The notes: a model not told the origin generated them from the letters alone. A stretch of 64,000 bases of DNA from Devosia sp. 66-22 (GCA_001899065.1 MKUZ01000019.1:19129-83128), one strand, 5' to 3'; positions 1 through 9,116 are shown, numbered from the stretch's first letter. Made by a program: numbers and translations.

Positions 1-1
1 C

Positions 2-628
2 CCGGCCGGAGGACAGGGCCTCAATACCGGCGTGCAGGACGCCGTCAATCTGGGCTGGAAGCTGGCGCAAGTGATCAGGGGACAATCGCCCGCGACCCTG
101 CTCGATGCGTACGAGACCGAGCGGCACCCCGTCGCGGCGCGCGTGTTGCGCTACACGCTCGCCGCCGTCGCGCTCGGCCGGACCGACGACCGCTCCAGAG
201 CGCTGGGCAGCATCGTCGCAGAGCTTCTCGGCCTCGACCAGGCGCGCCGGCTCGTGGGCGGAATGATGTCGGAGCTCGACATCGCCTATGATTTCGGCGC
301 GGGCCACCCCCTGCTCGGCCGCCGTGTACCCGATCTCGACCTCGTGGGCGACGACGGGCCGATGCAACTGTATGCACTCCTCCGCGACGCGAAGCCGGTG
401 CTGCTCAATCTCGGTCCGCCCGCCAGCCTCGACAGCGCGGCGTGGGGCGGCCGCGTACGGCTGGTCGAGGCCCGCTATGAAGGGCGGTGGGAACTGCCTG
501 TTGTCGGTGTGGTCACGGCGCCCGGGGCTGTACTGATCCGTCCGGACGGGCATGTCGCATGGGTTGGTGACCGCACCGCGGCGGGGCTCGCCGAGGCGCT
601 CACCCGCTGGTTCGGGCCGCCGGCCTAA
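2..628 (+). CDS. FAD-dependent aromatic monooxygenase, C-terminal part (partial at window edge)
   Basis: This is the C-terminal part of a flavoprotein monooxygenase of the PheA/TfdB/MhpA type; the reading frame is open from the first bases of the window. Near the start it shows GGQGLNTGVQDAVNLGWKLA, the conserved segment that closes the FAD-binding site in this family, followed by LLDAYETERHPVA. The last 100 or so residues resemble the thioredoxin-like C-terminal domain of these hydroxylases (PVLLNLG and LIRPDGHVAWVGD are visible). Such enzymes hydroxylate aromatic rings with NAD(P)H and oxygen. The substrate cannot be told from this part. It converges with the DUF2336 gene, with the two stop codons overlapping by a few bases. 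Confidence 0.85.
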   Translation, partial: PAGGQGLNTGVQDAVNLGWKLAQVIRGQSPATLLDAYETERHPVAARVLRYTLAAVALGRTDDRSRALGSIVAELLGLDQARRLVGGMMSELDIAYDFGAGHPLLGRRVPDLDLVGDDGPMQLYALLRDAKPVLLNLGPPASLDSAAWGGRVRLVEARYEGRWELPVVGVVTAPGAVLIRPDGHVAWVGDRTAAGLAEALTRWFGPPA

Positions 629-1833
629 GCGGCGGGTAGCGCGAGGCGTTGGTCGAGCTCGATCGCGGGCATGGGGCGTTCCGCATTGGCGTCGCCCGCG
701 AAGGCCGACATCACGCCACGCGCGGCGCGACGGGCAAGAGCGACATTCTGCTCGCTGAGGTAGGCGAAAGCGTCTTCCAGCTCCGGCGGGATGACGCCGT
801 CGTGCTCGACGATCAACTCTTCGGTAAGCGCCGTGACGACAAAGTGACGCGCGGTGATGTCGTCTGCGAGATCGGCGGCGCGTGCGTGGAAAATCAGGCG
901 CGCGATGAGGTTGGATACCGCGGCGCTCAGTCCACAGCGCGAGAGCAGCGCATTGAGCGCCGGCCGGCCGCCTGTCTCGAGGATCGTGAACACCTTGTCT
1001 CGGGGCACTCCCGCGAGCGCCGACAGGCAATCGGCGAAGAACACCACATGACCGTTGACGACGGCGTGCAGCATGACGCGCGCCGAGACGCGCTCGGTGG
1101 CGACGAGCTCGGATGCGAACGGCGTTCCGCCGGACGTCGCCTCGCCTTCACCAATGACCGTCAGCGCAGTATCCATCGCATCGCGCAGCAGCCGCTCGAG
1201 ACGCGACGGCGCCACAGCGCCCTTCACGATGCGCGCGAGACGCAGCGAGGCGACGGCCGCTTCAACCATTGCGAGGCGCGCGCCGGCAGGCAGGTCGGCG
1301 CGGTCGAGCAACGCACCGCGAAGCTCGGCATCGGCCTCGCCGCGCTCGGCAGCGAGCGTGGCAAGCAATGCTGCGGGGACGGGGACGTCGCTGCGCTGCA
1401 GCACCTTGAGCGTGACGGAGCGGACACCGCGCCCGATGACTGCCTCGGCGACGCGAGCGCTGATCCGTTCGCGCAGGGCGACGGCATGGAGCAGCGTGAT
1501 GCTTGCCTTGCGCACCAGCGCGATCAGGTCGGCATCGATCAAGGCGGGCGAGTACTGGGCAACGGCGCGGGCGATGACTTCGCTGTCCTGCAGCAGCGCC
1601 AGCAGGATCGGTCGCGGCGCCTCAAGGGCGTGCAGCAGGCCGTAGGCCAGCGCGCCGCGCACCCGGACGGAGGGATCATCGAGAAAGCCGATCAGGGACG
1701 CGTAGAGCGCCGCATGCTCGTCAGCCGGACCGCTGTGGAGGAGGTAGGCCTGCGCCGCCAGGTGAGCAGCCTGCCCGCGCTCCTCGCTGTCGCCGGAACG
1801 GCTCAAGGCGACGAAGTCCTGATACGCAACCAT
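625..1833 (-). CDS. DUF2336 domain-containing protein
   Basis: This 402-residue, alpha-helical, Ala/Leu/Arg-rich protein has HEAT-like segments such as DDPSVRVRGALAYGLLHALE and LLALLQDSEVIARAVAQYSP. These match the alphaproteobacterial DUF2336 family, whose function is unknown. No signal peptide or membrane segment is visible. I place the start at the ATG at 1833, which is preceded by GGAGAGAG; an in-frame TTG 13 codons upstream has no good ribosome site. It runs in the same direction as the transglycosylase-like gene upstream, about 85 bases away. The family call is from recognition of the sequence; no biochemical role is claimed. Confidence 0.8.
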   Translation of the reverse strand: MVAYQDFVALSRSGDSEERGQAAHLAAQAYLLHSGPADEHAALYASLIGFLDDPSVRVRGALAYGLLHALEAPRPILLALLQDSEVIARAVAQYSPALIDADLIALVRKASITLLHAVALRERISARVAEAVIGRGVRSVTLKVLQRSDVPVPAALLATLAAERGEADAELRGALLDRADLPAGARLAMVEAAVASLRLARIVKGAVAPSRLERLLRDAMDTALTVIGEGEATSGGTPFASELVATERVSARVMLHAVVNGHVVFFADCLSALAGVPRDKVFTILETGGRPALNALLSRCGLSAAVSNLIARLIFHARAADLADDITARHFVVTALTEELIVEHDGVIPPELEDAFAYLSEQNVALARRAARGVMSAFAGDANAERPMPAIELDQRLALPAA

Positions 1834-1918
1834 TACTCTCTCCGGACGACCCGAAGAGACCGTAGCGGCCAACGTTTAAGGAACGGTTCACCCTGTTTGT
1901 TCAGGGCGCGCTAACCAC

Positions 1919-3019
1919 CTAGTCGCGGCTGTAGAGCTGCGTGACGAACAGTGCCGTGGGCTGGTTGCTCATCAGCACCCGGGCCCGCGGCGCGCCGGTG
2001 TCGATCCGATCGGTGACACCGCCGGCGACGGGCATGCTGTATCCCTCCGCCGACGCGGCCTCCGCCGGCGCGATAGCCTCTGCCTGCGGCACCAGCGGCG
2101 GCGGCGCAGGGAGCGGCACGAAACCCAGCTCGAGGTCCAGGGGCGGCGGCACCGCGAGTGCCGGCGTCTGTTCGGACGCGGCATAGGCCATCAGGGGCTC
2201 GGAAACGTCGGGCGCCACCAGCGACTGCAGCGCCTCGGTGGCGATCAGCGGCTCGACCGGCCGCGGTGCCTCGTTGCTGAAGAACGAGGTGAACGACATG
2301 TCGTCGCGACTGAAGCGCGAGGGGATCGCGTTGGTAGACCAGCGGCTGTCGGAGGCTTGCGCGATCTGCTGCGCCGCGAATTTGGGGTCGTCGACAGTGA
2401 TGGTCTCGGGCGTGCCTACATGCTTGGCGACCAGCGCCCGGTAGAGCTCGCGGATGGTGCGCGGCTCGCCGCCCGAATAGAAGATCTGCGGATTGGCCTT
2501 GGCCTGCTTGGGAAACAGCTTCGCGGCGACCTGGTCGGGATTGTCGAGGCCGGCGCGGAAGAGCCTTTCCGCGCCCTGCGGCCCGAGGAAGTGCGCGATG
2601 TAGAGCTCGCCCGGGCTTGGATGCTTGCCGAACTTGCCGGCCAGGTAAGCCCCGTTCGACTGCGTGAACGCCGCGGCCATGTCGGCGGCGATCTGTGGAT
2701 CCTCGCGCAGTGCGAGAATTTCCTTCCGCATCCCTTTGTTACGAACGACGTAATCACCGTCGCCATCGACCGAGATCGCGTCGGCGTATTTCTGGTAGCC
2801 GAGCCGGGGGCCCTGCTCCTTCATTACCTGCAGCCAGGTGGATTCGAGGAACTGGAACAGCCCGACGGCCGACGATGTCGGGGCCTTGGCCTCGGGGTTG
2901 AGGCTCGACTCGCGGATAGCCGTCTGCAGCAGATAGTCGAAGTCGACGTTCGACTTGTCCCCGGCGCTGTTCAGCACATAGGCAAGGCCCTGCGGCACGG
3001 CGATCGGAGAAACGCCCAT
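1919..3019 (-). CDS. Lytic transglycosylase (SLT) domain protein
   Basis: The N-terminal half (about residues 20-200) is a soluble-lytic-transglycosylase fold. It has the motif AIRESSLNPEA with probable catalytic Glu37, followed by SSAVGLFQFLESTWL, the usual ES...GLFQ signature. Such enzymes cleave the MurNAc-GlcNAc bond of peptidoglycan. The C-terminal third (about 255-345) is Ala/Pro-rich and probably unstructured. No classical N-terminal signal peptide is visible, which is odd for an enzyme of the periplasm. The 366-residue length and the disordered tail resemble Rhizobiales proteins of this class. The ATG start follows a short AT-rich leader. Confidence 0.8.
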   Translation of the reverse strand: MGVSPIAVPQGLAYVLNSAGDKSNVDFDYLLQTAIRESSLNPEAKAPTSSAVGLFQFLESTWLQVMKEQGPRLGYQKYADAISVDGDGDYVVRNKGMRKEILALREDPQIAADMAAAFTQSNGAYLAGKFGKHPSPGELYIAHFLGPQGAERLFRAGLDNPDQVAAKLFPKQAKANPQIFYSGGEPRTIRELYRALVAKHVGTPETITVDDPKFAAQQIAQASDSRWSTNAIPSRFSRDDMSFTSFFSNEAPRPVEPLIATEALQSLVAPDVSEPLMAYAASEQTPALAVPPPLDLELGFVPLPAPPPLVPQAEAIAPAEAASAEGYSMPVAGGVTDRIDTGAPRARVLMSNQPTALFVTQLYSRD

Positions 3020-3076
3020 TGCGAATCCGGGGTGAAGCTTCGGATTAACAAAGCGCTAAGAGCCGTTAACGACTGG

Positions 3077-3655
3077 TTAACCCTGCCAGCGCGTCACGAT
3101 CCTGGCGAGGTCGGGCCGGTCGCGGTCTTCCATGACGGTGGTGGGCGTGCCGATATGGATGAAGCCGACGAAGCGCTCCCCGCCCCGGGCCCCGAGCATC
3201 GCCTGGGCTTCAGTGTCGAACGCGTACCATTTGCTGGTCCAGCTTGCAGCGAAGCCCAGGGCGAAGGCGGCGTGGCTGAGGTTGAAGCAGACATTGCCGG
3301 CCGAGAGCAACTGCTCCATCTCGGGCGCCTTGGGGTTGGGCTTGGGCGAGAGCAGGACGCCGATGGTCACGGGGGCGGGCAGGAACTGCCTGCGCTCCAC
3401 CTCGAGCGACGCCTCGTCGATATCGGGCCGCCGCGCCTGCTGGATGGCAGCGAGCTTTTCGCCCGCCGCGACGCGGGCGTCACCCTCGATCACGATCAAC
3501 CGCCAGGGCACGAACTTGCCGTGATCGGGGACGCGCGTGCCGATCGTCAGGATCTCGTCGAGTTCGGCTGCAGTAGGCCCGGGATCCTTGAGAAAGCCGA
3601 TGCCGATCGAACGGCGGGTCTTGAGATAGTCGCGGAGCGCGGGGATAGCAGGCAT
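3077..3655 (-). CDS. Nitroreductase family protein (YdjA-like)
   Basis: This 192-residue FMN-dependent oxidoreductase belongs to the small, YdjA-like branch of the nitroreductase superfamily. Visible signatures are the N-terminal RRSIG flavin-phosphate segment, GTRVPDHGKFVPWRLIVIEG, the AGNVCFNLSHAAFALGF helix and a C-terminal GFIHIGTPT. Members reduce nitro compounds or related electron acceptors with NAD(P)H, usually as homodimers. The physiological substrate is unknown. It is divergent from the exported protein at 3752, with about 100 bases between their starts. Confidence 0.88.
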   Translation of the reverse strand: MPAIPALRDYLKTRRSIGIGFLKDPGPTAAELDEILTIGTRVPDHGKFVPWRLIVIEGDARVAAGEKLAAIQQARRPDIDEASLEVERRQFLPAPVTIGVLLSPKPNPKAPEMEQLLSAGNVCFNLSHAAFALGFAASWTSKWYAFDTEAQAMLGARGGERFVGFIHIGTPTTVMEDRDRPDLARIVTRWQG

Positions 3656-3751
3656 GGTCGAGTCCTTGCGGGTAGGCAGCCCTTATGACACAGCTTTTCC
3701 CCAATCCAAGCGTAGCGGTGCCGCTCGGGCGGGGCGGATTCGGGGAATGAA

Positions 3752-4714
3752 TTGAAGGTTTTGCGATGGATTGCGGTGCTTGGCCTCGTCGGGGTGACCT
3801 CGGCGTACGCCCAGCAGGCGCCGATGCCGCGCCCCGCTCCGCAATTCCTCGCGCCGCTGGCCACAGAAGCGGCGCCGCCGGCCGAGGCCCCCAGCGAGAC
3901 TCCGGCGGCGCCCGCAACCGCCACCGCGGCGATCGAGACGGTCACATCGGACCCGCAGCCGGTGGTGTTGACCGCGATGGTGACCGACGGTGGGCGGCAG
4001 ATCGACCAGGGGCTTGTCTGGCGCGTCTTTACCACCAAGACCGATACGGCCGGCCAGCTCGAGCTGGCCGCAAAATCTGACTCTCCGGTGGCGAGGTTCT
4101 CGCTGTCGCCCGGCAACTACGTCGTTCATGTTGCTTACGGCCGCGCCCAGGCGAGCGACACCATCACGGTGGCCGAGGGCAGCAATTCCAAGAACATCGT
4201 GCTCGAAGCGGGCGGACTTCGGCTCAACGCGGCCGTGACCGGCGACGTGCCGATCCCGATCAACCTGCTGCATTTCGACGTGCTGACGGCAGGCACCTCC
4301 GATGCCGACCGGGCGATGGTGGCGCAAGGGATCAGCGCCAACGACATCCTGACCGTCAACGCCGGCACCTACCACATCGTCTCCTATTTCGGCGCCGTGA
4401 ACGCCGTGGTGCGCGCCGATCTGCGCGTCGAGCCCGGCCAGTTGACCGACGCGACGCTCTATCACCGGGCGGCCCAGACCTCGTTCAAACTGGTCAGCGA
4501 GGCGGGCGGCGAGGCGATCGCCGACGTCGACTGGACGGTGAAGACCACGGACGGCACTACGATCTTCACCGACACGGGTGCTTTCCCCTCCACCGTGCTG
4601 CAGGAGGGCGACTATCTCGTCCTCGCCAAGCGCGGCGACACGGTGTTCAATCGCGAGTTCGAAGTGACGCCGGGGCAACCGCGCGAAATCGAAGTCCTCA
4701 CCACGGTTTATTAG
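3752..4714 (+). CDS. Exported protein with tandem beta-rich (carboxypeptidase-regulatory-like) repeats
   Basis: A signal peptide of about 21 residues (MKVLRWIAVLGLVGVTSAYA, then Q) is followed by a Pro/Ala-rich linker to about residue 60. Three beta-sandwich-like segments follow, each ending in a motif such as FSLSPGNYVVHVAYG, VNAGTYHIVSYFG or VLQEGDYLVLAKRGD. This pattern fits carboxypeptidase-regulatory or PEGA-like modules. The protein is probably periplasmic or surface-associated; no enzymatic motif is visible. The start is a TTG preceded by GGGGAAT; the nearby ATG lies in another frame. The gene stands alone between divergent and unrelated neighbours, so its function is unknown. Confidence 0.75.
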   Translation: MKVLRWIAVLGLVGVTSAYAQQAPMPRPAPQFLAPLATEAAPPAEAPSETPAAPATATAAIETVTSDPQPVVLTAMVTDGGRQIDQGLVWRVFTTKTDTAGQLELAAKSDSPVARFSLSPGNYVVHVAYGRAQASDTITVAEGSNSKNIVLEAGGLRLNAAVTGDVPIPINLLHFDVLTAGTSDADRAMVAQGISANDILTVNAGTYHIVSYFGAVNAVVRADLRVEPGQLTDATLYHRAAQTSFKLVSEAGGEAIADVDWTVKTTDGTTIFTDTGAFPSTVLQEGDYLVLAKRGDTVFNREFEVTPGQPREIEVLTTVY

Positions 4715-4792
4715 CCCGACATTTGCCGAGTTTATTGCTGGCTCCGCCGGCGATGCTATAAGCGCCGGTAACCGCCGGGGGGCGGGACATCG

Positions 4793-6208
4793 ATGGCAGC
4801 TCAAGCGGACCGTAAGCTGGTCCCAATCGTTTCGCTCGATGTGGTCGGCTATTCCCGACTCACCGAGCACAATGAGCGTCAGACCCTGCGCCTTGTGCAG
4901 CGGGTCTACGATCGGCTGGTTGCGCGCACCATCGGCCGGCAGGGTGGCAAAGTCTTCAAGACCATGGGCGACGGCCTGCTGGCCGAGTTCCAGAGCGTCG
5001 TGGCGGCGGTCGAATGGGTCGCGGCGCTGCAGCGCGAACTCAGCGAGCGCCGCCTGAAGGTGCCAGGCGGCGGTCACCTGCAGATCCGCGCCGGCGTGGT
5101 GCTCGCCGATGTCCTGGTGGCCGGGGATGACCTCTACGGCTCAGGCGTGAACCTGTCGGTGCGGGTGCAGGTGCTGTCGCCACCCGGCGGCATGGCCATC
5201 ACCAAGTGGATGTATCAATATCTCGACGGTCGCACCGACCTGCAGTTCGTCGACCTCGGGCCGACCGAACTCAAGAACGTCTCGCGCACCGTGCGCCTCT
5301 ATGTCTGGCATCCGGAGGGCGTCACGCAGAAGAACGCGGCCGCCACGGCCTCGGAACCGATCCCGATCCCGCAGTCGAGCCGGCCATCGGTCGTCGTCCT
5401 GCCGTTCGACAATCTGTCGGGCGAGGCCGACCAGGCCTATTTCGCGGACGCCGTGGTGGAGGAGATCACCGCGACGCTGTCGCGCATCAAGGACTTCTTC
5501 GTGATCGCCCGGAACTCGGCCTTTGCCTACAAGGGCCGGGCCGTCGATGTGCGGCAGGTCGGCAAGGAACTGGGTGTGCGCTATGCCGTCGAGGGCTCCG
5601 TGCGGCGCGTCGGCGAGCGTGTGCGCATCACCACGCAGCTCGTCGAGACCGACAGCGGCAACCACATCTGGTCGACAAAGGTCGACGGCGCGGTGTCGGA
5701 CCTGTTCGACCTGCAGGACAAGGTAGCGGCCGAAGTGGCCAGCGCCATTCAGCCCTCGATCCGCCGGGTCGAAGTCGAGCGGGCCCGCAGCAAGCGCCCC
5801 GAGACAATGGCCGCCTATGATCTGGTCATGCGCGCCCTGCCCCATCTGTGGGCGCACCGGATGGCCGAGAATCCGCACGCCATCGCGTTCCTCAGCCGCG
5901 CGCTGCAACTCGAGCCGAACTACGGGCTCGCCGCCGGACTATGCGCCTGGGCGCATGGCCAGCAGGTGGCCTACAACTGGGCGACGGACGTCGCGGCCGA
6001 GCGCGCCGAGGGCGAGCGGCTGATCGAGCTCGCAACGCAGACCGTCGGCGACGACCCGACGGCGCTCACCGCCCTCGCCTCGGCGATGATGCAACTGGGC
6101 GGTGACGTGCCGCAGGCGGTCAATTTCGCCGAGCGAGCGCTCGCACTCGATCCCAACCACTCCTGGGCGTGGATGCGGCTGGGCTACGGGCGGGTCTATC
6201 TCGGGTGA
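4793..6208 (+). CDS. Class III adenylate/guanylate cyclase with TolB-like and TPR regions, cut by in-frame TGA
   Basis: Residues 10-175 form a class III nucleotide cyclase domain with the two metal-binding aspartates in place: D16 in VSLDVVGYSRL and D60 in KTMGDGLLAEF. A TolB-like N-terminal domain follows (about 200-320: SVVVLPFDNLSG...YFADAVVEEITATLSRI), and then TPR repeats from about 330 (ALQLEPNYGLAAG, ALALDPNHSWAWMRLG). The frame stops at a TGA at 6206-6208 in the middle of the TPR array. The same frame then stays open to 6568 with matching TPR sequence, so the natural product was about 591 residues. The cyclase domain is complete and could still act if the truncated protein is stable. 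Confidence 0.85.
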   Translation: MAAQADRKLVPIVSLDVVGYSRLTEHNERQTLRLVQRVYDRLVARTIGRQGGKVFKTMGDGLLAEFQSVVAAVEWVAALQRELSERRLKVPGGGHLQIRAGVVLADVLVAGDDLYGSGVNLSVRVQVLSPPGGMAITKWMYQYLDGRTDLQFVDLGPTELKNVSRTVRLYVWHPEGVTQKNAAATASEPIPIPQSSRPSVVVLPFDNLSGEADQAYFADAVVEEITATLSRIKDFFVIARNSAFAYKGRAVDVRQVGKELGVRYAVEGSVRRVGERVRITTQLVETDSGNHIWSTKVDGAVSDLFDLQDKVAAEVASAIQPSIRRVEVERARSKRPETMAAYDLVMRALPHLWAHRMAENPHAIAFLSRALQLEPNYGLAAGLCAWAHGQQVAYNWATDVAAERAEGERLIELATQTVGDDPTALTALASAMMQLGGDVPQAVNFAERALALDPNHSWAWMRLGYGRVYLG

Positions 6209-6568
6209 CCCGAGGAAGGACTGAAAGCGTTTGAGCAGTCGGCCCGGCTGTCGCCGCTCGATCCCTTCGCCTTCAACGTCCACCTGGGCATGGGGCTCGC
6301 GCACTTTTCGGCCGGGCGCCCCGACCGGGCGATCGAGATGGCGCGCCAGGCCCTGGCCGAGCGGCCCGGCCTCACCTGGCCCTATCGCGATCTCTCGACC
6401 TACTATGCAGCCTCCGGCAGGATGGAGCAGGCCAGGGACGCGCTCGACAAGTTCGTCTATCTCCGCCCGGCGATGACTGCCGCCACGCTCCGCGACGGCC
6501 TGCGCTTCATGGAGCCGGCCCTGCTCGACCGCTATGTCGGCGGCCTCGAACGAGCCGGTCTCACCTAG
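6209..6568 (+). pseudogene. C-terminal TPR remainder of the cyclase gene, beyond the in-frame TGA
   Basis: This stretch continues the 4793 gene in the same frame directly after the TGA. It starts PEEGLKAFEQSARLSPLDPFAFNVH and contains a TPR unit (GLAHFSAGRPDRAIEMARQALAERPGLTWPYRDLS) and another partial unit ending ERAGLT. It has no plausible start of its own: the ATG at 6290 is inside a TPR and has no clear ribosome site. A single base change such as CGA or TGG to TGA explains the break. Loss of function, programmed readthrough and sequencing error all remain possible. Confidence 0.75.
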
Positions 6569-6677
6569 GTTAACCCCTCCTTTCCGCGCGCAGTCGAATG
6601 CTGAGGGCCATCTTGGGCGCTTCGCAAAGCCGCTCAGGCATTGTGACAGCGTCGTCATCTGTGAAGTTGGGGTCGAG

Positions 6678-6938
6678 GTGCTAGGTCGCCGAGAACAGCG
6701 GCTGCAGCCGCGCCGGAACACCATGATCGTTGCCACCGTCGTGTTCGACAATGGACGAACGCGGCTCGACTGCGTGATCCGCAACCTGAGCGAAGGCGGC
6801 GCCAAGCTGGAGTTCGCGACCGTGCGCGGCATTCCGCAGGCCTTCGACCTGCTCGTTCCCGGGCATCGGCCGCAGCATTGCCGAGTTGCCTGGCGCGCGC
6901 TCAAGGAATTGGGCGTACAGTTCACCCCCAGCGCCTGA
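6678..6938 (+). CDS. Small PilZ domain protein
   Basis: This 86-residue protein is little more than one PilZ domain. It has an RxxxR-type motif (RREQR) near the N terminus and NLSEGG, the (D/N)xSxxG motif, in the middle. Together these bind cyclic di-GMP in characterised PilZ proteins. The start is not obvious: I chose the GTG at 6678, which is preceded by TTGGGGTCGAG and keeps RREQR inside the protein; an ATG at 6723 would remove it. It probably acts as a small cyclic di-GMP receptor, but nothing nearby names a target. Confidence 0.75.
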   Translation: MLGRREQRLQPRRNTMIVATVVFDNGRTRLDCVIRNLSEGGAKLEFATVRGIPQAFDLLVPGHRPQHCRVAWRALKELGVQFTPSA

Positions 6939-7009
6939 CCGTTCAAGATCGGTTCAGGCTGGCACGCCTAGTGGGCGGTCGGGGCGCTGAACTGACGGGG
7001 GACATCCCT

Positions 7010-7360
7010 ATGAACAATCGCGCATTCATCATCGCCGGCGACCAGGCGGCTGTGATCGCCAACGATATCGACGATGCCCGCTACCGCGCCGCCGTGCACT
7101 ACGTGCCGGTGGGCGTGCAGATGCCGGTGCGCAGCCATGGCGACACCGAGACGGTGTTCATGCTCGAGGACGGCATGCTGGAATTCATGGTCGGCGGCGC
7201 GGCGGCCCATATCGCGGCCCCAAGCATCGTCCGCGTTCCGCCCGGCGTGCCCTATGCCTATCGCAACGCGGGAGACCACACGGCGCGGCTGCTCGTGCGT
7301 GCGAACCGTCCGGAGCCGACCTACAAAATGATCCGCGCCTGCGTCGAGCACGCCGCCTGA
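7010..7360 (+). CDS. Cupin domain protein
   Basis: This 116-residue protein is a single small beta-barrel of the cupin type. RSHGDTETVFMLEDGMLEFMVGG resembles cupin motif 1 and APSIVRVPPGVPYAYRNAGD resembles motif 2. The metal-binding pattern is reduced, because motif 2 lacks the usual histidine (PYAYRN). It may therefore bind a ligand without catalysing a reaction. The ATG is preceded by ACGGGGGAC. It converges with the GNAT gene, two bases apart. Its function is unknown. Confidence 0.75.
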   Translation: MNNRAFIIAGDQAAVIANDIDDARYRAAVHYVPVGVQMPVRSHGDTETVFMLEDGMLEFMVGGAAAHIAAPSIVRVPPGVPYAYRNAGDHTARLLVRANRPEPTYKMIRACVEHAA

Positions 7361-7362
7361 GG

Positions 7363-7848
7363 TCAGGCCGTACGCACGGGCTTGACCATCAGGAGTCCGT
7401 TCGGACCGAACGGCATCTTCTGCTCGCCGGTCCGGGTGAACCCGGCGGCAATGTAGAATGCCTCTACATTGGGGCTCGCGACCACATGCAGGCGATTGGC
7501 GCCCCAGGCCCGCGCTTCGCGCTCGATCTGGTGCAGCAGCGCCATGCCGATGCCTTTGCGCCACTCAGCCGGCTCCACGAAGATGCCTTCGAGCTCGGCG
7601 TCGTTCCCCTCGGCCGCGCCGTCATTGGTCTCGCGCGGGACGATCGTCGCAAAGCCAAGGACGCGCCCCTGCCGTTCGGCCACAAACACCTGGTTGCGGG
7701 CGATCATTTCCGGCTCGACGTCGATCACCTCGGGATTGTCGAGCAGGTCCTGCCGCACGGCGTCCCACGCCAGCGACGCACGCCACAGCAGGTCGATCAG
7801 GTCCTGCCGGTCGTCCGGCCGGGCGAGCCGTATCTCGAAGCTCGTCAT
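7363..7848 (-). CDS. GNAT family N-acetyltransferase
   Basis: This 161-residue GCN5-related acetyltransferase has the usual elements: an N-terminal FEIRLARPDD strand, LEGIFVEPAEWRKGIGMALLHQIEREA (motif A, the acetyl-CoA pyrophosphate loop in the form RKGIG) and NVEAFYIAAGFTRTGE near the end. The acceptor substrate is unknown. The start ATG overlaps the stop of the ECF42 sigma gene by four bases, so the two genes are translationally coupled and probably share a transcript. Confidence 0.88.
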   Translation of the reverse strand: MTSFEIRLARPDDRQDLIDLLWRASLAWDAVRQDLLDNPEVIDVEPEMIARNQVFVAERQGRVLGFATIVPRETNDGAAEGNDAELEGIFVEPAEWRKGIGMALLHQIEREARAWGANRLHVVASPNVEAFYIAAGFTRTGEQKMPFGPNGLLMVKPVRTA

Positions 7849-9116
7849 GCCTGTCCCGAAGCGCGCTTGAGCAGAAGCGCCCTCTCCTGCTCGTTCTGCG
7901 TCATGCCGGCGGCACGTGCGAACTCGGCACGGGCTTCGTCATGGCGACCGAGCCGGGCGAGGAAGTCGCCGCGCACGCTGGGCAGGAGGTGGTAGTTGCG
8001 CAGCTGCGGCGCATCCATGATCGGCTCGAGCACGCGCAGCCCCGCCTCCGGTCCATATGCCATCGCATAGGCGACGGCGCGGTTGAGCTCGATGATGGGC
8101 GACGGCGTGACCATCGCCAGCTCGTCGTAAAGCGCGACGATCCGCCTCCAGTCGGTATCGCCGGGGCGACCGGCGCGCGCGTGGCATGCCGCGATGGCTG
8201 CCTGCAGCGCGTACGGACCACGAAGTCCATCAAGGGTGGCAGCCTGCTCGAGCGCGGCAAGGCCGCGCCGGATCAGAATCTGGTTCCATTTGCTCCGATC
8301 CTGGTCGAGCAGCAGGATCGGCGTGCCGTCCCTGGCGGTGCGCGCATTGCTGCGCGACGCCTGAATCTCCATCAGCGAGACGAGGCCATGGACCTCCGGC
8401 TCGTCCGGCGCGAGGTTGGCGAGAATGCGGCCGACACGAAGGGCCTCGTCGCACAGTTCGGTGCGCATCCAATCGGAACCGGCGGTTGCCGAATAGCCCT
8501 CGTTGAAAATGAGATAGAGCACCTCGAGCACCGATCCGAGGCGCGCCAGTCGCTCCTCGCCGCGCGGCACCTCGAAGGGGACTTTGGCATCCGCCAGCGT
8601 CTTCTTGGCGCGAACGATGCGCTGCTGGATGGTCGGCTCCGGCACGAGATAGGCGCGGGCGATCTCCGCCGTGGTCAGGCCGCCGACGAGCCGAAGCGTC
8701 AGCGCGGCGCGGGCGTCGGCGCTGAGGATCGGATGGCAGGCGGTGAAGATCAGGCTGAGCACGTTGTCCTTCACATCGTCGTCGAGGCGCTCGTCATAAT
8801 CGGGCGCCTCCTGTTCCTGGAGCTCCGCCTGATGCGTCAGCTCGGGCATCGCCTTTTCCGACATCACCTTGTTGCGGCGGAACTGGTCGATGGCCCGGCG
8901 CTTGGCGCTCTGCATCAACCACGCACCGGGATTGTTCGGGATGCCGCTCTCCGGCCATTGCTGCAAGGCAACCACCAGCGCGTCGCTGGCCAGTTCTTCG
9001 GCAAGCCCGACGTCGCGCGTCATCTTGGTCAAACCGGCGATCAGCTTGGCGGCTTCGATGCGCCAGACGGCCTCGACCGCGCGCTGAGTGGCGAATTGGG
9101 GGCTGAGCTTGTCCAT
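7845..9116 (-). CDS. ECF42-type RNA polymerase sigma factor (with long C-terminal TPR-like extension)
   Basis: Residues 10-85 are sigma region 2 (SDALVVALQQWPESGIPNNPGAWLMQSAKRRAIDQFRR). Residues 125-180 are region 4 (RLVGGLTTAEIARAYLVPEPTIQQRIVRAKK). The remaining 240 or so residues form the helical DUF6596/TPR-like extension typical of ECF42. No anti-sigma gene is nearby. In this family the C-terminal extension is reported to control activity, and partner genes encode DGPF/YciI proteins. Three such genes follow upstream here (9163-10399), which supports the assignment. The GNAT gene is coupled downstream. Confidence 0.92.
   Translation of the reverse strand: MDKLSPQFATQRAVEAVWRIEAAKLIAGLTKMTRDVGLAEELASDALVVALQQWPESGIPNNPGAWLMQSAKRRAIDQFRRNKVMSEKAMPELTHQAELQEQEAPDYDERLDDDVKDNVLSLIFTACHPILSADARAALTLRLVGGLTTAEIARAYLVPEPTIQQRIVRAKKTLADAKVPFEVPRGEERLARLGSVLEVLYLIFNEGYSATAGSDWMRTELCDEALRVGRILANLAPDEPEVHGLVSLMEIQASRSNARTARDGTPILLLDQDRSKWNQILIRRGLAALEQAATLDGLRGPYALQAAIAACHARAGRPGDTDWRRIVALYDELAMVTPSPIIELNRAVAYAMAYGPEAGLRVLEPIMDAPQLRNYHLLPSVRGDFLARLGRHDEARAEFARAAGMTQNEQERALLLKRASGQA

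Noticed and set aside
625..1914. Long open frames opposite to several genes (for example 649-1914 +, 15182-17905 +, 17698-20166 +).
   Set aside because: They are mirror frames of high-GC genes, rich in Arg, Gly and His, and have no domain or ribosome site.
6290..6568. Separate 92-aa gene starting at ATG 6290.
   Set aside because: It is in the same frame as the cyclase gene, begins inside a TPR unit and has no ribosome site, so it is the rest of the broken gene.
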